DNA of 64,000 nucleotides from Lacinutrix himadriensis (lineage in GTDB: Bacteria > Bacteroidota > Bacteroidia > Flavobacteriales > Flavobacteriaceae), in contig NZ_LIQI01000022.1 of assembly GCF_001418105.1 (NCBI RefSeq), forward strand, positions 496,001-560,000. The letters are read 5' to 3'. The translations under genes were made by a program, and so were the position numbers. Below, one piece after another: positions 46,567 through 55,776 of this stretch. The stretch's first letter is position 1. Every line of letters starts with the position of its first letter. Under the pieces are notes generated by a model that saw only the letters and a list, made by a program, of their open reading frames with translations, did not search any database and was not told the DNA's origin.

Positions 46567-47808
46567 TTACTTACGTTTCGTATCCAAAACGAAGAAGAAG
46601 ATCTGCACTACTAACAATAAAATCATTGCTACAATTTGCATGTGTACTACTTGTTCTAAACTATCGTGAAAAAAGATAACTAATCCCATTTGAAGCATTC
46701 CGAAGACTCCAGAAATTACTACAGGAACAAACTTGTCTAAGGATAAATAGTAATACGCAAAGATGTTGGATATGGCAAACAAGCCAGTTGCTAAAGCGTA
46801 TTTCCATAACAATGGCGCCATGGCTAAATAGCTATCTCCAAATAATATGGTAATTGCAGTTTCTGGAAACAATGCACAACCAATTACGATTGCTGTTGCA
46901 ATTGCTGCGATGTAACCAACATATTTAAATAAAATTGGCGCGGTTTCTTTTCCTTCTTTTTTAAGCTGAACGACTGTTGGTAATAACAACATCACAAACA
47001 TCCAAGCTACGAAGTAAACAATACGACCTATTAAGGCTAATGAAGCATATAATCCTGCCTCGTACGCATCAAAGTAATGTTTGACTAATAAGATGTCACT
47101 ATTGTTAATTATAATCTGTGTAAACTCGTAAAACGCTGTAATGATAAAAAAGCTTCTTACTTGTTTCGACTGGCTTGCCTCTATAGCAATCGTCTTTTTA
47201 AGGTTTAGATTTTTAAATTTAAAAGGAACCAATCCAAATCCGAAAGAAATTAAAATACCAATTGCAATCACCACCGAAGATTGTATATCGAACAAGAAGA
47301 TTAAAGCTAAAGTGATTATTAATCTGCTTAACATTTCGGCTTGATAGGTAATCGATAAAGATTTAAATTCTTTTTTTCCTTGAAACACACCGCGATTCAC
47401 ACTCATTAAAAAGTATAAAGGCACTCCAATTCCAAAAATGGTAAACATGCTAGAAGACGATGTATTAAAAAGGGCTTGTAGTTGGTTTGCAAATACAATG
47501 ATTAACGCTCCTAATCCCAATCCAACAATCGTTGCATTTTTATAAATCTTGGAGACGAAATTTTTAAACGTATCGTTTTCAAAAACCACTGAAAATTTTG
47601 CAGTTACTAATTGAAAGGTCATCGCTACAAAAGATAGCACTAATAAAAAGGTGATCAACACCGCTGCATCTGCAAATTGTGCTGGACCTAATACACGACC
47701 TAAAATAAGATTGTACAAATAATTACCTCCATTTACAGCTAATACACTTAGCATGAACACTTGTTCTGGAGTTATTTTTTTCGATTTTAATATAGATAAA
47801 GCTTGCAT
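46567..47808 (-). CDS. Polysaccharide flippase (Wzx / MATE-like superfamily)
   Basis: A 413-residue protein with about twelve membrane segments spread evenly over its length. LSVLAVNGGNYLYNLILGRVL at the N-terminus and AEMLSRLIITLALI near 170 are typical of oligosaccharide flippases. It would turn lipid-linked units across the inner membrane. It follows the STAS gene by 28 bases in the same leftward unit, controlled by promoter C. The downstream spacer holds the B promoter. Confidence 0.85.
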   Translation of the reverse strand: MQALSILKSKKITPEQVFMLSVLAVNGGNYLYNLILGRVLGPAQFADAAVLITFLLVLSFVAMTFQLVTAKFSVVFENDTFKNFVSKIYKNATIVGLGLGALIIVFANQLQALFNTSSSSMFTIFGIGVPLYFLMSVNRGVFQGKKEFKSLSITYQAEMLSRLIITLALIFLFDIQSSVVIAIGILISFGFGLVPFKFKNLNLKKTIAIEASQSKQVRSFFIITAFYEFTQIIINNSDILLVKHYFDAYEAGLYASLALIGRIVYFVAWMFVMLLLPTVVQLKKEGKETAPILFKYVGYIAAIATAIVIGCALFPETAITILFGDSYLAMAPLLWKYALATGLFAISNIFAYYYLSLDKFVPVVISGVFGMLQMGLVIFFHDSLEQVVHMQIVAMILLLVVQIFFFVLDTKRK

Positions 47809-47836
47809 CTTATTCTGTGATATTTGTTAGTACTAA

Positions 47837-48115
47837 TTAGGCTACGTTTGGATATTTAAAATCTTCATAAACATCTTTACAACCATAACCAACCACAAAA
47901 AACATATTGTTGTTATGGATTGCATTGGTGTACATTTCTTTTAATGCGTGCATTCCAGATGCATCAATTTCGGTAACCTTATCTATATCTAAAGTCACTT
48001 CTTTATTCGTATTTAAAATAGCACTAAAGTGATTTTTAAAACTACTTAGTGTATTTGTATTTAATACACCTTCTAATGTAATGATGTTGTTTTGCTGTGT
48101 AATTGTTAGTGCCAT
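47837..48115 (-). CDS. STAS-domain protein (anti-sigma antagonist type)
   Basis: A 92-residue single STAS domain: MALTITQQNNIITLEGVLN, the core VTLDIDKVTEIDASGMHALK with the Ser phosphorylated in the SpoIIAA family, then a terminal helix. The frame is open further up to 48208, but that extension runs over promoter C, so the ATG at 48115 is chosen. There is no partner anti-sigma kinase in the window. In this place it may control polysaccharide assembly or link it to a kinase elsewhere. Confidence 0.83.
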   Translation of the reverse strand: MALTITQQNNIITLEGVLNTNTLSSFKNHFSAILNTNKEVTLDIDKVTEIDASGMHALKEMYTNAIHNNNMFFVVGYGCKDVYEDFKYPNVA

Positions 48116-48154
48116 AATTGTTATTTTTGTTTTGTTTGTGTCTGATTTCTGATG

Positions 48155-48224
48155 CAAAGATGCAATGGAAAGCCATGAGATTCCATTGGATTTCGACGAG
48201 TGGACCATTGCTGTAGATGAATGA
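48155..48224 (-). promoter_or_regulatory. LytTR-type promoter C (STAS, flippase)
   Basis: Half-sites CCACTCGTCGAA (48192-48203) and TCATTCATCTAC (48213-48224) on the minus strand, 21 bases apart. Promoter element CATCTTTG at 48155-48162, 58 bases from the outer half-site and 37 from the inner one, 40 bases before the STAS start. Confidence 0.55.
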
Positions 48225-48267
48225 ATGGAAATGAATGCCTAACTTGCAAATGATTAAAAACCAGAAC

Positions 48268-50328
48268 ATGAAACTTAAATTTTTTGCCTTACTTACCTTA
48301 TTATTAACAGCTTTTTTTAGCCATGCACAAGACATGCAAGAAGGCTTTACCTATTTAGAAACAGGTAAGTACGCTAAAGCGGAAACGTTTTTCCAAAATA
48401 TATTAAAAGAACACCCAGACAATAAAACGGCAAGACTATGTTATGGTCGTGCTATTGGATTAAACGGAAAACCAGAAGCAGCGAATACGCTTTTTACAAA
48501 TCTATTAGCAGATTACCCAACCGATTTTGAGGTGAAACTAAATTACGGAGAGTCTTTATTATGGAATAGCAATTTCCCTAAAGCCAAAACCTATTTTAAA
48601 GGTTTGATAGATGAAGATCCGAAAAGCTTTCCTGCATTATTAAGTTATGCCAACACACTTTCTAATTTAAAAGAATATGAAGATGCTTTAAAATATGTAG
48701 ATAAAGCTCTAGAAGTATTACCAGGAAACCCAAATGCATTAACTTCTAAAAAATACATGTATTTAGGATATGCTTACCAAAAACAACAATCGCAAAAATA
48801 CGATGAAGCTGAATTATTACTAAAAGAAAACCTAACTCTTTTTGATAATGATAAAGACACCTTATTAAATTTAGCCAACTTATATTTAATTGCCAATCGT
48901 TTAGAAGATGCTAAAGCAACCTATAACATTTTAGCTGAAAATCCTGAAAATAAAATCACAGCATTAAACGGTTTAGCATTAGTTTCGCATTTAAACGGAA
49001 AAGAAAAAGAGGCATTACAACTAAGTACAGAAGCTTTTGAAAGTCTAGATAAAAAGACAGAACCGACACTTAGCCAACAAACGACAGAACGTTATGCACA
49101 GGCTTTAATTTGGAACAAAAAATACAAAGCAGCAGATACACTTATTAATAGTTTAATAGAAACCAAACCTAACGAAAACTGGTTATTAGCTTTACGTGCT
49201 ACCCTTAATATTTATAAAAGTGATTTTAAAAAGAGTGTCAAAGATTACGACCAAATTTTGGTAAATGACAGTACTTCTTTTGATGGGAACTTAGGAAACG
49301 CAAATGCATTAAAAGCTTTAGGTAAATATGAAGCTGCTTATACCTCTGCAGAAAACACCTTAAAGTTTTACGACAATCAAAAAGATGCGACCAACTTTAT
49401 TAAAAACCTCAACACTACCTTTACCCCTTTTTACGAAGGAAAAACATCCTATACTTTTGATAATGGCGATAACGAAGCATTTGCGTTTAATAACAATTTA
49501 GAATTTCCGTTTTCTACAAAATTTAAAGTATTAGCAAGCTATAATTACAGAAACACCACCAATGCTGTTACTAATAACGATGCAACTTCTAACGACTTTA
49601 GTTTAGGGTTATCTTATCAATTATTACCAAACGTAACCTTTAAGGGTACCGCAGGATTTACCTCTGCAAAAGCAACTACAAATGATTATACCCAACTATT
49701 AACCGATGTATCGTTTAATATTAAACCTTTTAAATTACAAGATTTAACGGTTGGTTACAAACGCGAATTACAAAGCTTTAATGCCGAATTATTAGATCGT
49801 GAAATCGTGCAAAACAACTATTATGCAAACTATAGTTTAAACACAAATTTTAACTTAGGTTGGTTTACACAATACTTTTATACCAGCCAAAGCGATAGCA
49901 ATGCAAGAAACCTATTGTTTACTTCTTTATACTATAACATTTTACCAAAACCATCGCTTAAAGCAGGTGTAAACTACCAATACATTACGTTTAAAAACCA
50001 AGTGCCAACGGTGTATTTCTCACCAGAAACTTTTAATGCTGTAGAAGTATTTGCTAATATTATTAAAGACGAAAACATAGCGAAACCTAAAGAATGGTTT
50101 TACGAATTGACTGCTGCAACAGGATTACAATATATTGAAGACGATAAAAGCCAAAGCACCTATAGAATACAAGGGAAGCTAGGTTATAAATTCTCCGATC
50201 GTTGTATGGCAAACCTATTTGGTACTCGAAGTAATATTGCCTCTGCAACTGCTGCTGGTTTTACTTTTAATGAGGTTGGATTGCGTTTTAAATGGTTGTT
50301 GTTTGAAAAGCCTGTTTTTAGGGAGTAG
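48268..50328 (+). CDS. TPR protein with C-terminal outer-membrane beta-barrel
   Basis: A 686-residue exported protein (signal MKLKFFALLTLLLTAFFSHAQ). Residues about 25-390 hold nine or ten TPR units (GKYAKAETFFQNILKEHPDN; KEYEDALKYVDKALEVLPGN). The last 290 residues form strands of a barrel (FKVLASYNYRNTT, DFSLGLSYQLLPNVTFKGTA) ending in FNEVGLRFKWLLF. This layout matches export porins such as BcsC, PgaA and PelB and YaiO-type barrels. The start at 48268 is chosen over 48235 because of the signal peptide. It is divergent from the STAS unit. Confidence 0.85.
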   Translation: MKLKFFALLTLLLTAFFSHAQDMQEGFTYLETGKYAKAETFFQNILKEHPDNKTARLCYGRAIGLNGKPEAANTLFTNLLADYPTDFEVKLNYGESLLWNSNFPKAKTYFKGLIDEDPKSFPALLSYANTLSNLKEYEDALKYVDKALEVLPGNPNALTSKKYMYLGYAYQKQQSQKYDEAELLLKENLTLFDNDKDTLLNLANLYLIANRLEDAKATYNILAENPENKITALNGLALVSHLNGKEKEALQLSTEAFESLDKKTEPTLSQQTTERYAQALIWNKKYKAADTLINSLIETKPNENWLLALRATLNIYKSDFKKSVKDYDQILVNDSTSFDGNLGNANALKALGKYEAAYTSAENTLKFYDNQKDATNFIKNLNTTFTPFYEGKTSYTFDNGDNEAFAFNNNLEFPFSTKFKVLASYNYRNTTNAVTNNDATSNDFSLGLSYQLLPNVTFKGTAGFTSAKATTNDYTQLLTDVSFNIKPFKLQDLTVGYKRELQSFNAELLDREIVQNNYYANYSLNTNFNLGWFTQYFYTSQSDSNARNLLFTSLYYNILPKPSLKAGVNYQYITFKNQVPTVYFSPETFNAVEVFANIIKDENIAKPKEWFYELTAATGLQYIEDDKSQSTYRIQGKLGYKFSDRCMANLFGTRSNIASATAAGFTFNEVGLRFKWLLFEKPVFRE

Positions 50329-50977
50329 GATTGTATCCTATTAATTTTAATTCATCAATTAATTTTATTTTCCAGTCTCCTTCGTTATCTAATGGCTCAT
50401 ATAATACCCCTGATAAATCAGAAGGGAATTCAAAGTTTTCACCTGATTTAAACAAGGTAAACGTGTGATCTGCACCTATTTTACCAAGAAAATATCCCAT
50501 TTCGAAAATAACGTTTTGTCTAGCTCTTAATCTTGCTTTTTCGTGATTAGAGCTTTTCGAAAACCCATAATCATCTCCAGATAATAAAATAATCGCAAAA
50601 TTCACATGAGATAAATCTTTCAATTTTTGAATTATTGTACGACTATGATTTGGTTCTTTGCGGAAAATAATAGGCTTAAGACCTAAACTAAAGATAAACT
50701 CTTCTACAATTTTCTTCATCTCATCATCATGACCATGAACAATAAATACTTCATTAAAATTTTTGTTTTTTAATTTTATTGAATCTATATTTTTAACAAA
50801 ACTCATGTCTTGTTCCACCCTTTTATTAAAAACTAGAATTATAATATTCGTCTCTACTTTAGATCTTAAAATTTTAAATTCATAGTCACTAGGTGCTTTC
50901 TTAAGACTTTCAAGATTTAGTAATATCTCATTTAAGTTTTCTGTATCACTAAAAGAAGATTCAATTTCTTTAGACAA
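50318..50977 (-). CDS. TIR-like (CAP12/Pycsar effector type) protein, start uncertain
   Basis: Residues about 75-219 form the TIR-like nucleotide-binding domain: VFIVHGHDDEMKKIVEEFI, IIFRKEPNHSRTII, FAIILLSGDDYG and RARQNVIFEMGYFLGKIG, where the late Glu is the likely NADase residue. Such domains serve as anti-phage effectors. The only start in frame is TTG at 50977, but the frame stays open for another 30 codons upstream as a coiled coil with no start. One lost base near 51060-51064 would link it to ATG at 51069. It overlaps the barrel gene's end by 11 bases. Confidence 0.75.
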   Translation of the reverse strand: MSKEIESSFSDTENLNEILLNLESLKKAPSDYEFKILRSKVETNIIILVFNKRVEQDMSFVKNIDSIKLKNKNFNEVFIVHGHDDEMKKIVEEFIFSLGLKPIIFRKEPNHSRTIIQKLKDLSHVNFAIILLSGDDYGFSKSSNHEKARLRARQNVIFEMGYFLGKIGADHTFTLFKSGENFEFPSDLSGVLYEPLDNEGDWKIKLIDELKLIGYNPTP

Positions 50978-51225
50978 CTTATCAATTTCAGATTCTAGAT
51001 TATCTGAATTAATTTCTAGCTTAAGTAATGATATTCTTAATTCATTTTGCTTCTCTTTTAATTTGTCATTTGTTTCCAGTTTTTATATTATTCTGATTAA
51101 GAAAAAAAAAGACTAGTCTACCAGAATTTAAAGAATAAATATACCACTTAAAAAAAACCTCATAATAAGGTTTCCCGTAATTACGGTATTTAAATTTCAT
51201 AAAAAAGAGATTCTTCAGTCGTACC

Positions 51226-51390
51226 TCCTTCTGAATGACAACTCTAACAACTCATCTAGCATCCTTCTGAATGACAACTCAAATTCTGACATATAGAGTA
51301 CAGCAAAGCATCTCATGTAATGGAAATTTTCATTAATTGAGATGCTTCTGTTATTCAATCACCATCGAAACTCCTTCTGAATGACAATTC
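51226..51390. repeat. Three direct copies of TCCTTCTGAATGACAAyTC
   Basis: Copies at 51226-51244, 51262-51280 and 51372-51390, the last with T in place of one C. The first two are 36 bases apart. The flanks share GATTCTTCAGTCG and GAGATGCTTC pieces, which suggests decayed copies of a longer intergenic element read on the other strand as GTCATTCAGAAGGA. Confidence 0.65.
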
Positions 51391-51427
51391 AAACTAGTAC
51401 ATTTTTCCCTTAAAATAAAACCAAAAA

Positions 51428-51455
51428 AAAGGCAAGAACCCTCGCTCTTGCCTTT
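51428..51455 (-). terminator. Rho-independent terminator of the Por-secreted protein gene
   Basis: Arms AAAGGCAAGA (51428-51437) and TCTTGCCTTT (51446-51455) form a perfect 10-base stem with an 8-base loop. On the minus strand it is followed by a run of eight T, so it stops leftward transcription 66 bases after the gene. Confidence 0.85.
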
Positions 51456-51521
51456 AGTAGAAACCAACTTATAAGCTATTATTAGTTTTTAGGTTCCTAC
51501 ACTATCAATAAATAATTAGTG

Positions 51522-54127
51522 TTACTTTACAAGTAACTTCAAGGGACTATATTGAGTTTTTGAACTTATTATTTTACAGATGTATAAACCAGAACTTAGA
51601 TTATTTCTTTCTATTGCTATTTGGTTTTTTCCTGCTTGTGCATTTACTGTATTATGAAATACTACTTTACCTAATTGGTTATAAATAACTAGTTGTACTG
51701 TTTCCTTTTGATTGCTACTAAAGTGAATGCTAGATGCATTTCGCATTGGGTTTGGATACGCTTTTACGGAAGTGGTTGTCGTTTCTTTTTCAAAATCGTT
51801 TACAGATAAGGTATTTCCTGTAGAGAAACGTACATCTTGTACATGCATTTCTTTTGCTGTTCTTGTTCCGTCTTCGCTTACCATGGTAAATACTATGGTA
51901 ACCACATCGTTTGCTTGTAATTGGGTATTTAAAGCAGATGTAAATGCTGAAAATGGTATAGCAAAACTTTGGTAATTCGCTGTTAAAGCAATGGTTGTTT
52001 TGTATTGCTCTTCCCAGTTGCTGATGCTTTGTTTTACTAAAGTAATCTCTAAGTTCCCTGTTCCTTTTGCTTTAAGTTTAAAGTTATCGTAATTAGTTAC
52101 ATCTACTGCTTTAAAACGTGGTGTTAATGCTCTGTAAGCTGCAAAATAAGTACTTGTATATGCGCTTAATGTTAGGTTTCTTTCTATTGGAAAATCTGCT
52201 GCATCAAAATTATTTGTATTTGGCGAAATAGCGTAGTTAGTACTTCTGTACTGGTTTGCGAATCGTCAATTCCCCAAGGGCCATCCGACATAAATAAATC
52301 GTCTGGTGTGTTTATGCCATCTCCAATTCTAAATCCGACATCAAATAAATTCCCTGTTGGTACTTGAATTTCTGTAATGTAATTTTCGTTTAAATTCAGG
52401 TTTGAAGATGTGTAGTTAAATTCGCTAGTTTCTGTTTCTCTAAAACCAGAATCGAAAGTTACATTTTCGGTTGCATTGGTATTTATTATTTGAAGATCTA
52501 AAGCGCCATTGTTATACTTTCCTTTTCTTACAAAAACGGTTGGAGGCGTAGATAACTCGTAACCAGAAATTGGTTTTACTACTTCTAATAAGTTTAATAC
52601 TTCTTGAGATAAGCTATATAAATCGTCTATAGAATTTGACCAAATTTGAAAGTTGTAAAAGGTTACATCTTCTTCATATACATCTAAATTCCAGTGGCTT
52701 TCTACTGCAAAGTTCGCATCGTTGTTAGCTACTTTAGCCGATAAACTTAAAACATATTCAAAAGAACCATCTGCATTTTTTATAATGGATTTAATAAATG
52801 CTTGTTCGTTGATATCTATAGTTGAAACTGAAATTAATTCTGCTCCTAATAATCTATCGCAAATATATTTGGTGTGTTCGTAAACTCCGTTTTCTGTTTT
52901 TAAAGCTAAAATGGAAGCTATTGATGCATCGTTTTGCATATAATCTACAGAGTATACTTCTGTTGCATTGGTAATGTTTAATAAGTCTGTTGGTGTTGAT
53001 TCTACTGCATAATCTTCGTGGATAGTTGCTAATGGTACAAAATCTTGTAATTGAAAATCATTGGTTGTTCTACTCGTATAATTTACCGGGTTTGGAGTGA
53101 CACGTTTTGCCGACATTTGGTCAAACGTATAGCTCTTTTTAGCACGATTAAAATTACGTTTGCTGATTGCTTCCGATAATCTTCCGTTACTTTCTAAACC
53201 ACCATCGTTAGCAGTTGTTGGAGGCGCAATCACTTCGCAGCTACCAAAACCAGAACAAGAAGGATCTTCACAATCTATTAAACCATCGCCATCATCATCA
53301 ATACCGTTATCGCAAATCTCTTGTGCTACAGGAGCTGTAGGACAACGTGCGCCATCGTTACTAGAACTTGATGGTCCAAATGCAAATAAGTTAGAGTCCA
53401 TAGTAGATGTCGTATTTAAATCTTGAACACTTTGTATCACATAAACAGTTCCTGTTTCATTAGCAGAAACATAAAAACGACCATCTGCATCAAAATAAAC
53501 GGCTCCGTAAGTATAACTTAATCCGGATAAAATTGGCACTTCACCTAAAGCTTGTACCACACTTGTTGTTGGGTCTATTCTATATAAAATATTTGTAGTT
53601 TTTTCTACGGCATATATATTACCATCTACTGCATTAAAAGCCCAATCATGAATGCTAATATTTTGCGTTAAATTTTCTGTAGATAGGTATTGTGTATAGG
53701 TTGCTGAGTCTGGATTTAAATCAATTTTAAAATAGCTTCTTCCGCCAGCTTTAAAATAATAAATCCCTTCTGGACTAATATCTCCAACATATTTATTTCC
53801 TGTTGTTAATTCTGGTATTGTAAAAGAAGTGGTTTGAAAATCTTTACCAATTCTAACAATTGTTTTAGAAGGTGTACTTAAATATCCCCAAATAAAACCA
53901 TCTGCAGGATTATAAGCTGTAGCATTAATATTTCCTTCTGTAATATCTGTTGCTGCTAAGTAAGAATTACCAGAAGCTAAGTCTATCGCGTACACATCAT
54001 TACGTTGAAATAAGTAAGCACTAAAATCGCAATTAAAAGGTGTATTCTGTGCTTGTATTGTTATGCTAAACAACACTACTGCTAAGATTACTATTTGATT
54101 TTTTAAGATGTGTAATTTTGTTATCAT
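51522..54127 (-). pseudogene. Large Por-secreted (T9SS) protein, interrupted by a one-base frameshift
   Basis: The first frame (52184-54127, 647 residues) has a signal peptide (IVILAVVLFSITIQAQ), a beta-propeller-like region, the acidic CDNGIDDDGDGLIDCEDPSC linker found in many Bacteroidetes surface proteins and a second beta domain. The end continues one frame over: YAISPNTNNFDAADFP, a beta domain, then the T9SS type A sorting tail (VKAYPNPMRNASSI, SSGLYICKI, PLKLLVK). Restoring one base near 52244 (minus strand GAAGT to GAAAGT) gives about 868 residues. It is the only gene of the unit under promoter D. Confidence 0.82.
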
Positions 54128-54153
54128 GGTTTCTTTATTTCTTATTTACAGTA

Positions 54154-54243
54154 CAAATTTACTGGTATAACCTGCTTTAAAATATGTTTTTCGTTTCGTG
54201 TAGCTTTAGTGTAGACGAATGGTAATTTTGTGTAGATAAGCTA
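54154..54243 (-). promoter_or_regulatory. LytTR-type promoter D (Por-secreted protein)
   Basis: Half-sites CCATTCGTCTAC (54211-54222) and TAGCTTATCTAC (54232-54243) on the minus strand, 21 bases apart. TAAATTTG (54154-54161) fits TAnnTTTG fully, 57 bases from the near half-site and 27 before the start codon. No -33 type TTTG is seen. Confidence 0.68.
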
Positions 54244-54250
54244 TTTTAAA

Positions 54251-54745
54251 TTATAGCTTTACAAAGATGTTTGTTACGTAATTACTACCTGTTTCATCTT
54301 CTTTTGAAGAAATACCAAAGTCGGTATAGCTTGGGTTTTCTATAGCTTGTCTATGTCCGTCACTATTTAACCAAGCGTTTACTATAGATGCCGCGCTACT
54401 ATACCCGTAGCCTACATTTTCTGAAACCTTTTTGGCATTTACGGCATTTTTTAAATTTTGAGAACGCTCACTAAAATAATCATGACTAATAGTACCTTGA
54501 CTAGCCATATATTGATTGTGTACAATTGCTTCTTTAGATGCTGCATTAAGAATGTTTAATGCATTAAGTCCTTGTGAAATTCTATGCGCATTAATAAGCT
54601 CTGCAATTTCATAATCTAATGTTGTGTATGTTACGTTTACAACTTCTGTTGTAGAATTTCCTGAAGTACTAACTTCCTCTTCAACAGAGCAAGACATTAA
54701 AAACATATTAAATAAGACAGCTGTAATAATTACTAATTTTTTCAT
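54251..54745 (-). CDS. CAP/SCP-domain lipoprotein
   Basis: A 164-residue protein with a lipoprotein signal (LFNMFLMSCS, Cys19). The CAP domain shows ELINAHRISQGL, HNQYMASQGTISHDYF, SENVGYGYSSA and WLNSDGHRQAIENPSY, including the His and Glu residues of the family's central cavity. CAP proteins act outside the cell, with proposed protease or lipid-binding roles. It forms a one-gene unit under promoter E. Confidence 0.86.
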   Translation of the reverse strand: MKKLVIITAVLFNMFLMSCSVEEEVSTSGNSTTEVVNVTYTTLDYEIAELINAHRISQGLNALNILNAASKEAIVHNQYMASQGTISHDYFSERSQNLKNAVNAKKVSENVGYGYSSAASIVNAWLNSDGHRQAIENPSYTDFGISSKEDETGSNYVTNIFVKL

Positions 54746-54767
54746 CGTGATTGGTTTAATTTGATGA

Positions 54768-54858
54768 CAAAACTATGAGGAAAGCGAGTTCCATTTTATG
54801 TTTTTCGATTAGCGCAATTTAAAGTGTAGACGAGTGGTGTTTTTTTTTAGATAAAGGA
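54768..54858 (-). promoter_or_regulatory. LytTR-type promoter E (CAP lipoprotein)
   Basis: Half-sites CCACTCGTCTAC (54826-54837) and TCCTTTATCTAA (54847-54858) on the minus strand, 21 bases apart. TAGTTTTG (54768-54775) fits TAnnTTTG fully, 58 bases from the near half-site and 23 from the start. Confidence 0.66.
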
Positions 54859-54890
54859 TTAGAACATTCATTTATCGATAATTAGGAGCA

Positions 54891-54924
54891 AAAAAAAAGA
54901 CAAAAGTTTCCTTTTGCCTTTTTT
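54891..54924 (-). terminator. Terminator of the sensory operon
   Basis: Stem AAGACAAAAG/CTTTTGCCTT with one mismatch and a short loop, flanked on both sides by A- and T-runs, so it could work in both directions. It lies 130 bases after the LytTR gene and before promoter E. Confidence 0.7.
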
Positions 54925-55053
54925 ACCCTAATTAATCATTCAATCCCTTAAAAGATTACACTTCGAAAGTAGAAGGATTAAAAGTATTTGTTGTTTTTAA
55001 AAATGCTTGAAAAAAAGTTTAAGACAAAAGTGTTAATAAAATCGTTGTAATAC

Positions 55054-55767
55054 CTACAAAAGATTTAAACGCTTCATTAACTCTGGTCTATTCGATCTAC
55101 TTACAGGAATAACATCCTTTTTAATAAGTACACTGTTATCTTCAATATCTATAATTTTTTGAATATTTATAATATAAGATCGGTGCACTTTTAAGAACAA
55201 ATCGTCCGGAAGCTTGTCTTCTATTTTCTTTAAAGTAGAATGTACGGTATAGTTTTTATCTTCGGTTTTCACTTGAATATAATCTCCTTTTGCTTCTACT
55301 AAATAAATACTTGGTATATCTATTTTAATTAAGCGTCTGTCTATATTTACATACAAATCATTACCAGAAGTAGCTTCTACTTTTTCTGTTTGAGATTGTA
55401 TGGCAACAGGCTTGCTTTGTTTGGCTTCGGCTTTATCTATAGCTTTATTAAAACGTTCTTGTGTTATTGGTTTTACCAAATAATCGACAATACAATCGTA
55501 CTCAAAAGCTTGGATTGCAAAGTTAGGATCGGATGTGGTAAGTACTATTTTTGGTGGATTTTTTAGTGTTTCAATAAAATCGAAACCTGTAAAATCTGGC
55601 ATGTGTATATCTAAGAAAATTAAATCAACTTCGTTTTGATTTAAGTATTTAATAGCTTGCATTGCATTAGGAAACTCTTCTAAAACATTAAGACTTGGTA
55701 CATTGGAGCATAATTGAGAAATAATCATTCTTGCTGTAGCTTCGTCGTCAATTACAATACAATTCAT
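55054..55767 (-). CDS. LytTR-family response regulator
   Basis: A 237-residue regulator. The receiver domain (1-120) has acidic residues DDE7-9, phospho-acceptor Asp53 in IFLDIHMPDF and Lys in LVKPIT. Residues about 140-237 form a LytTR DNA-binding domain (YLVEAKGDYIQVKTE, LFLKVHRSYIINIQKI, LIKKDVIPVSRS). LytTR proteins bind direct repeats spaced about 21 bases, the pattern seen at seven promoters here. It ends the sensory operon, 9 bases after the Hpt gene. Confidence 0.93.
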   Translation of the reverse strand: MNCIVIDDEATARMIISQLCSNVPSLNVLEEFPNAMQAIKYLNQNEVDLIFLDIHMPDFTGFDFIETLKNPPKIVLTTSDPNFAIQAFEYDCIVDYLVKPITQERFNKAIDKAEAKQSKPVAIQSQTEKVEATSGNDLYVNIDRRLIKIDIPSIYLVEAKGDYIQVKTEDKNYTVHSTLKKIEDKLPDDLFLKVHRSYIINIQKIIDIEDNSVLIKKDVIPVSRSNRPELMKRLNLL

Positions 55768-55776
55768 ATGGTATAT

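Larger units (their letters stand above)
51070..51521. other. Spacer of about 450 bases with repeats and a terminator
   Basis: No credible gene is present. It contains three copies of an 18-19 base repeat (listed separately), an inverted stretch around GAAAATTTTC at 51325-51334 and a strong hairpin terminator. The sequence is AT-rich and seems to be a site where short intergenic elements have built up. Confidence 0.5.

Noticed and set aside
48116-48208. Upstream extension of the STAS gene to 48208
   Set aside because: It would run across the promoter C element and lacks similarity to STAS proteins; the ATG at 48115 gives a complete domain.
51226-51390. CRISPR array
   Set aside because: The three repeat copies are unevenly spaced (36 and 110 bases), only 19 bases long and have no cas genes nearby.
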